This document shows positions 58,727-64,000 of a stretch of 64,000 bases of DNA, piece after piece. The stretch covers positions 372,001 through 436,000 of the forward strand of contig JAOTON010000977.1 in NCBI GenBank assembly GCA_034440635.1, read 5' to 3'. The stretch is from Lepas anatifera (Eukaryota; Arthropoda; Thecostraca; Lepadidae). The position numbers and the translations under genes were made by a program. The notes under the pieces are model-generated. The model was not told the origin of the DNA. It worked only from the letters and a program-made list of their open reading frames with translations, and did not search any database. The stretch's first letter is position 1, and each line of letters opens with the position of its first letter.

Positions 58727-59740
58727 CACGCGCCCCTCTGGGGGCGAAATTCGCCCCTCCTGGTTTTCCCCAGATAGCTAAAAAATGAAGAGACGCAGAA
58801 CAATGAAACTCACAGTACCTTATCCCTGATCAATTTTACACATATGACCAAATTTTTTAGTCAAGGTCATGTCAGGTCAAGGAGCTATTCAAGGTCAAGT
58901 GACCCGACCTCAAAACCTAAAATCACGAATTTGAAGCGGCGCCGATCAGGGAACATCAGCGAACCGATCAGTTTGAAACTTCCACAATATGATAAGGTCA
59001 TTAGGGTCTACAAATATGCTATCTCGGAATTTTAATATTGTTGACCTAAGGTGGGGTCAATTTTTTGGTCACCCCATTATGTCTATGGTGAAAAATAGAA
59101 TGGGCTTGTTTTCAGTAAATACTGGATAGATTAAGCTGAAAATCCTGAAACCGTCTATTCTTACCACGATCTTGACCATTAAGTTGAGTTTTTGAGCATC
59201 TGACCTCTCAAAGGTCATGTCAGGTCACGGGAGCATAGAATGATTGTTTTGCCATTAACTTCTCATTGGATTGAGATAAAGCTCTCATTTTGCTTGCATT
59301 GTGCTTATATTTTCACGGGGAGTCGATTGATATGCAACATGACCATACCAGGTCACTCTGTGACCCTGACCTAGCTCGAGGTCAGGTCATTTTCACAATT
59401 TGACCTAGCAAGGTCATATTATACATCATTCGATTTGCCGCGATTTGAGGAATCCAATGACGCAAAAAGATTTGCTCTGGCTCTCCTGAGGGCAGATCGA
59501 GAGAGAGAAACGTACACTGCTCTGTTGTAAGCCTATGGAAGCTTCTTTGACCTATGCTGACCTCAATATTGACCTCACATAAAAATTATTGGTATAAAAT
59601 ATTTTCGTCTTGTCAAAAGCTTTCGAACGTCACCCGTAATTTTCCTTTAGCTTTCGTGGGGAATGAGATACGAAGGGGAGGGGGGCGAAAAAGGCCCCCG
59701 AGCGGGGCGCGTCATGCCAGGGACCCCAGCGGGGCGCGTG
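58727..59740. mobile_element. TTAA element, group 1, complete (1014 bp)
   Basis: Left flank TTAA (58723-58726), right flank TTCA (59741-59744). Ends CACGCGCCCCTCTGGGGGCG and, inverted, the right end CCAGCGGGGCGCGTG. About 20 AGGTCA or TGACCT half-sites, several in the extended form TCAAGGTCA (for example 58861-58869). The longest and best-preserved copy of group 1; non-coding. Confidence 0.9.
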
Positions 59741-61045
59741 TTCAATAAATGCTACCGGAAATAAGCATTGCAGGATTTACGGCAGCCATGCTATCTCTCA
59801 GGAATCTTTTGAATAATGATTGATTGCTGAATAATGAATGGTCTCGGAAATAATGGTGATGGTTTCAGGTCTCTGTAAATTTGGCGGTTGTCCGTTGAGT
59901 ACAGTGTCCTGAGGGCAAAAACTACTACTAGCATTTTTGACGTTGTGGGAGACGATAACTCATTAGTTGAGTTCTCATGTTATTTTGTTTTATATCTTTT
60001 ATAGTTTATATCTTTGGTTTATATATTTTATTTATGGTTTATAGTATATCTCATAATAATCATATACCTCATTTTGGATCCTTGTATTATTTCTCTCGGC
60101 TGCTCCAATGTTTTCTATAAGTAGTTCCTCTGCCGTATTGGGATATGCCTGGCTCGATTCGGCCGAAAAGTGTCAAACAGCTGCAGTTGTGGCTCAAGAC
60201 ATCAGGCAGATGAGGACCGCCTTTGGGAATCCTCATTGTGCAAAATTGCACCTTGTAATACAGGGATTCGGGCTGATATGAGGTAAATTTTATGCACGAA
60301 AAAGTGACATGCACCTACAATATTTCATTAGTTATCTCCTTTTTTACTCCACGTAGTTTCTGCTTCAGTACCACGTTTGCCGATTCTTGTCGTACCACTG
60401 TTCATTCATGCAAGTTAGTGCCGTTGCCTCATTTCAGTCGGTGGTTTAATATATATGCATATTTTATGCATTGACCGATGCATATTTGAATTAAGTATTT
60501 CCCTGGTCTTACTCTTGATTCCAACTTTATAGGAATTAAGTGAATGTCCTGTTGATCTGTGAACTAATTGGAGGGTATGCACTAACAAAAAACTGCAGGC
60601 TCGGTACCTGTCACACTTATTTTACGTACAGGGGCAAGGTGGTCTTACTAGAACGTGCACAGCCGTGTCAAACATATTTGTTGTACCTGTATCATATTTC
60701 CTCCCTTAGCAAATAAAACACATGAAAACCCCCAGTCATTTTGAGCATAACCCTGAGCAAGAGTCGTGCCCGAAGCCGATGTGGATTAATCACCAAGTCG
60801 ATGAAGGGAGCTGCCAGTGGCGGATCCAGGGGAGGGGCTATTAAACCCAGGCCCCCCCCAGAAATGTTGGTGCATATAGTTACGGGGTAGCCAGACTGAG
60901 GCAGTGATGGGGTGGCTGGAGCTAAACGAAGCCCCACCCTGAATAAAGTCTTAGATCTGCCGCTGGATCGGCCTGATTGTGTTTACATTAATTGTCGCAG
61001 CGAATTGACGGGGGTAAATGATTATGTGATTGGGGTAAATAGGTA

Positions 61046-61172
61046 TGCAGTGGCGCAGTGTTAACGCGTTAAGCTTCCACCTCGCTGACCCGGGTTCAAA
61101 TCCCGGGCGAGAATACAGAATAAAGACTTCTGTATCCCAAATACACCCTTTCAACAGGTGAGAGTTGGCGAC
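61046..61172 (+). mobile_element. tRNA-derived SINE (plus)
   Basis: GCAGTGGCGCAGTGTTAACG forms the A-box region, CTGACCCGGGTTCAAATCCC the B-box (61092-61106), followed by a tail with ACTTCTGTATCCCAAATACA and AACAGGTGAGAGTTGG. Homologous along its whole length to 55741-55884 on the other strand. Not called as a functional tRNA because the shared tail marks it as a SINE. Confidence 0.82.
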
Positions 61173-62316
61173 GTCATATGGTCTCGGAAGTTTTTGCCTC
61201 GTAAAACCTCAAGGCTGGCGAATGCTTGAAATTAGAGGAGATGGATAATTATGTATACACCACGGGGACCATCTCGTCATTACCAATCGAATGATGTATG
61301 ATTTTACCGGGTTCGCTCAAATTTAAAGGTTTCAGGTCACCGAAGTAGCGTACTTTTGATGTCATTTATATTGAACGATGCACATACATCAGTAGACTCG
61401 CAGCGATAAGACCGAGGCTGTGACAGTGAAGTGAAAACTGTATTTTCATTCACTCGGAAATAAGGCAGCGGTATCGCAAATCGCTGATCTGACATCAGGT
61501 GGCTTGCCTGAGGTGGCCGGCCAGTTTTAACTAGAACCTCGGAAATCATGATCAAATGTTTTCAAGTTGATCTGAGTCATAGGAAGTGCGATAAAGATAT
61601 TTCAAAATATTTACCAACCTTGCAATTGGAAGGCCACGGATCTGACGTGACCTCGGGTCATGGATATGAAATATCCTAGATGGCAGAATCGAGGACCATA
61701 TTCCCCTTGTTATACACTGGGTTTCCGATCATTTTTTTTTATAAAATCAATGCAAGCTTAAACGTGTTGTGGAGTTGGGCTTCTTAGCTTAGACTCGTGA
61801 CCTGAGTGCTTGATTTGGAATCGATAAAGGTTGCGAAAAAATGTATGGGACTCTTCAACTTATAAAAGACGTTAAGGTGGGCTCATTATGCCATAATTTA
61901 TGTGTAACTTCCCGCGGCTGTTACTGATTTGCCGCACATGTCCTGCGAGCAACTGTGATGATCTGGATGACCTGAAAAGATCCGGAGTCACAAAATGCCA
62001 CTAAAAGAAAGTTCCAGTTGGAAGAAACACGTCGATATAGCCTCGCCGCTGAAAGCGCTATAAAAATCCCAATACTAACCCGCTGGTTTTAGTTCTAAAG
62101 CCGTATCTTAATTGTGTCCGGTCTAAGTACCCCTGTCCGGCGTGCTTCGGCTCGTGATGTTTGTTCAGTTTGGTTGAGATCCGGCTACTGCTCCCCGGTC
62201 CGTATGCTGCGCTCCGAATGACACTGCGGTCCGACTCGTATGTACAATGCTGCGAACCATGTAGAACGCGGCACTGTGGCACCAGCTGGGTGTGACCTGT
62301 CCGGACGCGTCGGCAG

Positions 62317-62437
62317 CGTTGCGGCGCCGGCGCGCAGCCTGGCCAGCTCCGTCCGTAGCAGCTCCACCGTGTCCAGCAGCAGGTCCCAGGACCGCGGCCG
62401 GCACCTGCACGACGAGCCGGCCTCCTCCCGGCCGCAG
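62317..62437 (+). CDS. fry: Furry (fry) exon G (probable)
   Basis: Acceptor GCGTCGGCAG|C (62316), donor CGGCCGCAG|GTCAGT (62438). 121 bp: one base, then 40 codons (phase 2 in, phase 0 out), fitting the exit phase of exon F. The peptide VAAPARSLASSVRSSSTVSS, SRSQDRGRHLHDEPASSRPQ is Ser/Arg-rich and resembles the low-complexity linker expected after the TKRHS segment. Family resemblance is weaker than for exons A-E, and the minus strand is also open here. The call rests mainly on phase, splice borders and elevated GC like the other exons. Confidence 0.6.
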
Positions 62438-64000
62438 GTCAGTCGACTCGGCCCCGCCCTGCATCAACAGGGCTATGGGCAAGCTGTGGCTAGCAGTCAT
62501 GCACGGTTTCCTGCTCTTCGTTGTGTAGGAAAGAGGTATTTGGTGACTCGTGAGTCGGTATTTCCATGATTATTCAGAACACTAGTCTTCTGCTTGGCCA
62601 TTTTCGTCGGCATATTGAATCTCTTGTTAAATATATGTTACGCCCTGAATATCAGCTGACAAAAGTTCAGACAAGTAATGCTCGTACGCTCTAGTTCAAT
62701 GTCGAAGTAGTTGAACACAGACGGGGGCCATGAAGCCTGCGTCTCGTATTAGAGCTCGTCACTAGCCATGAGCCTTCCTGAATGTTGCGACCTCAGCGGA
62801 GGGCCGGACGCCCCCACTGCCTCTGTCAGTGCAATAGGACTCCGCCTACTGCTGTGTAACCGTGTGACGGCAAAAACTGGCGCACCAACCGCATTGGACG
62901 CATGACGAAGGTATCATGTTTGCCATGCTTACAGCTGTGCCAATGTATGGGACCGGCTCTTAAGGACTTGCGTCAGTTAGATTATTTAATTTTTTGTCGA
63001 CAGATGCGTATATTTTCTTTCAAATGAACCCCGATAATATGGTATTACAGAAGGTCGTTCAAGAGTACCGGGTCTATGACGTATGGGAAATTTCGTTTAG
63101 AGGAGAGGAAAAGTCTCAAGGGGGGTACAGACCACCTGGTAGGTACCTTTTAGCACTTCGAGGGGTGCAATCCGAGATTGGTTTACGTTAAGGGGCGGCT
63201 GTTTCAAAATCTTCCCGCGAAGAAGCGGAGTGAATTTGACCAAAGGAGTTCCCCTGTCCAGATATGAGCGGCCGAAACGTTAAACGAAGGTCTGCTGCTG
63301 GCAGAGTGGACTGGCGGCAAACTGGAAGGCCCTGGAAAACACGGCGCCTCTGCCGGTGTCACATAAAGTCAAATTTAAGGTGCCCTTGTCGCTCAGTTCT
63401 CACATCTGAAGGGCGTCCAGGGTGCCACCGTCACCCGAAGTCCATAGGGGGTGATTCCACGGACCTAATGGGGGAGCCGCTCCCCCTTCGCCCCAACGGT
63501 GCTGCGCTATCATGCGTCCTCTTCAAATGTTTGTAGAACTGTCTCTTACTCATTTGTACTGGACCGGTTTGTTTTGCACACGAAGTGAGAATGGTTTGCT
63601 CTCAAGGCTGGCTAACTGCCCTTTTTAGCGCTGATTCCAGTATCGGGTCAACAATTCGACATTCAGAAACGGAGCTGTGCCCGTGTCCGGCCGCCGGAAG
63701 GCATCAGGATGTCAGAGACGAGTCGGGTTGCACTGTTGAAATAACTGAAAACTGGTTATTTCAGAGGTGAAGGCTTTGACAGGCCAAGCGTTAGCGTATT
63801 TTCTGATATTGTGTGCCCAGTATGGTATGTAGGTAATTATTAGTAACCTTTGGCGTATTCGTGGCCAGATCTCTGTTCTTCGGCTGTATATAAACGATGT
63901 GAAAACAAAATTTGAATAATCTTGGCCCAAGCATCCATTTTCACCGATATTATTTTTTTTTACAATTTCATCGGTGCGGTTTTGCAAAAAGCCCGCCCAC
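62438..64000 (+). other. Probable following fry intron; no gene seen
   Basis: No further Furry exon recognised up to the window end. A C-rich segment near 63340-63520 has open frames without family resemblance. Confidence 0.5.

Larger units (their letters stand above)
52766..62316 (+). other. fry intron F-G (9.55 kb)
   Basis: Phase-2 intron. Contains (GA)n, a degenerate repeat (53095-53450), an intact unrelated ORF (53928-54839), two tRNA-derived SINEs, a SINE-like repeat split by a TTAA element, and another complete TTAA element. Stretches 54840-55740, 57671-58722, 59745-61045 and 61173-62316 show no gene; 61600-62000 has weak similarity to the group 2 TTAA elements. Confidence 0.8.

Noticed and set aside
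60811..60970. Another hAT-type element (CAGTGGCGGATC ... GATCTGCCGCTG)
   Set aside because: The ends are similar, but the flanking 8-bp sequences do not match, so insertion borders are unproven.
61046..61120. A functional tRNA gene
   Set aside because: The B-box is good, but the acceptor stem is not clear and the tail is shared with a second copy, so a SINE is the better reading.

Overview
This window is animal nuclear DNA, most likely from an arthropod and plausibly a crustacean. That reading rests on short exons split by multi-kilobase introns with GT-AG borders, arthropod-like Furry peptide sequence, a rhodopsin-type peptide receptor with one intron, tRNA-derived SINEs, Penelope-like, mariner and hAT elements, and very long dinucleotide microsatellites. 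No species assignment is possible by eye. Nothing bacterial (operon, ribosome binding site, CRISPR) is present.

Two host genes can be supported. On the minus strand, 4832-11174 encodes a class A peptide GPCR in two coding exons that join in phase 0 (432 residues). On the plus strand, seven exons between 22042 and 62437 encode part of the giant scaffold protein Furry (fry). The seven exons are compatible in phase from end to end only if one extra C in a CCCC run (47104-47107) is discounted; that base shifts the frame inside an otherwise conserved exon. Earlier and later fry exons must lie outside the window or be unrecognised in it. If the missing 5' exons lie to the left, the receptor gene sits inside a fry intron on the opposite strand.

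The most unusual property is in the fry introns. Four exon borders are flanked by minisatellites whose repeat unit contains a copy of that exon's own splice site: the donor of exon A (31-bp unit, about 15 extra donors), the acceptor of exon B (about 35-bp unit, about 17 extra acceptors), the acceptor of exon D (about 40-bp unit) and the acceptor of exon E (39-bp unit). Other borders are pressed against long (GT)n, (CT)n or (GA)n tracts.

The rest is transposon-rich. It includes an inverted pair of Penelope-like elements with GIY-YIG endonuclease (16.1-17.75 kb) and a 1.9-kb hAT-type element that carries a palindrome of about 1 kb (47.5-49.4 kb). A dead mariner lies at 37.6-38.5 kb. Seven short hAT-type elements have 8-bp target duplications, three of them copies of one family. 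Five TTAA-associated elements of 0.7-1.0 kb are packed with AGGTCA half-sites, and one interrupts a SINE-like repeat whose empty version is also in the window. Four tRNA-derived SINEs are seen. An intact 303-codon ORF at 53928-54839 has a PD-(D/E)xK nuclease-like signature. Layout: 0-11 kb receptor and flanks; 11-22 kb intergenic or intronic with repeats; 22-62 kb fry exons with repeat-filled introns; 62-64 kb intronic.
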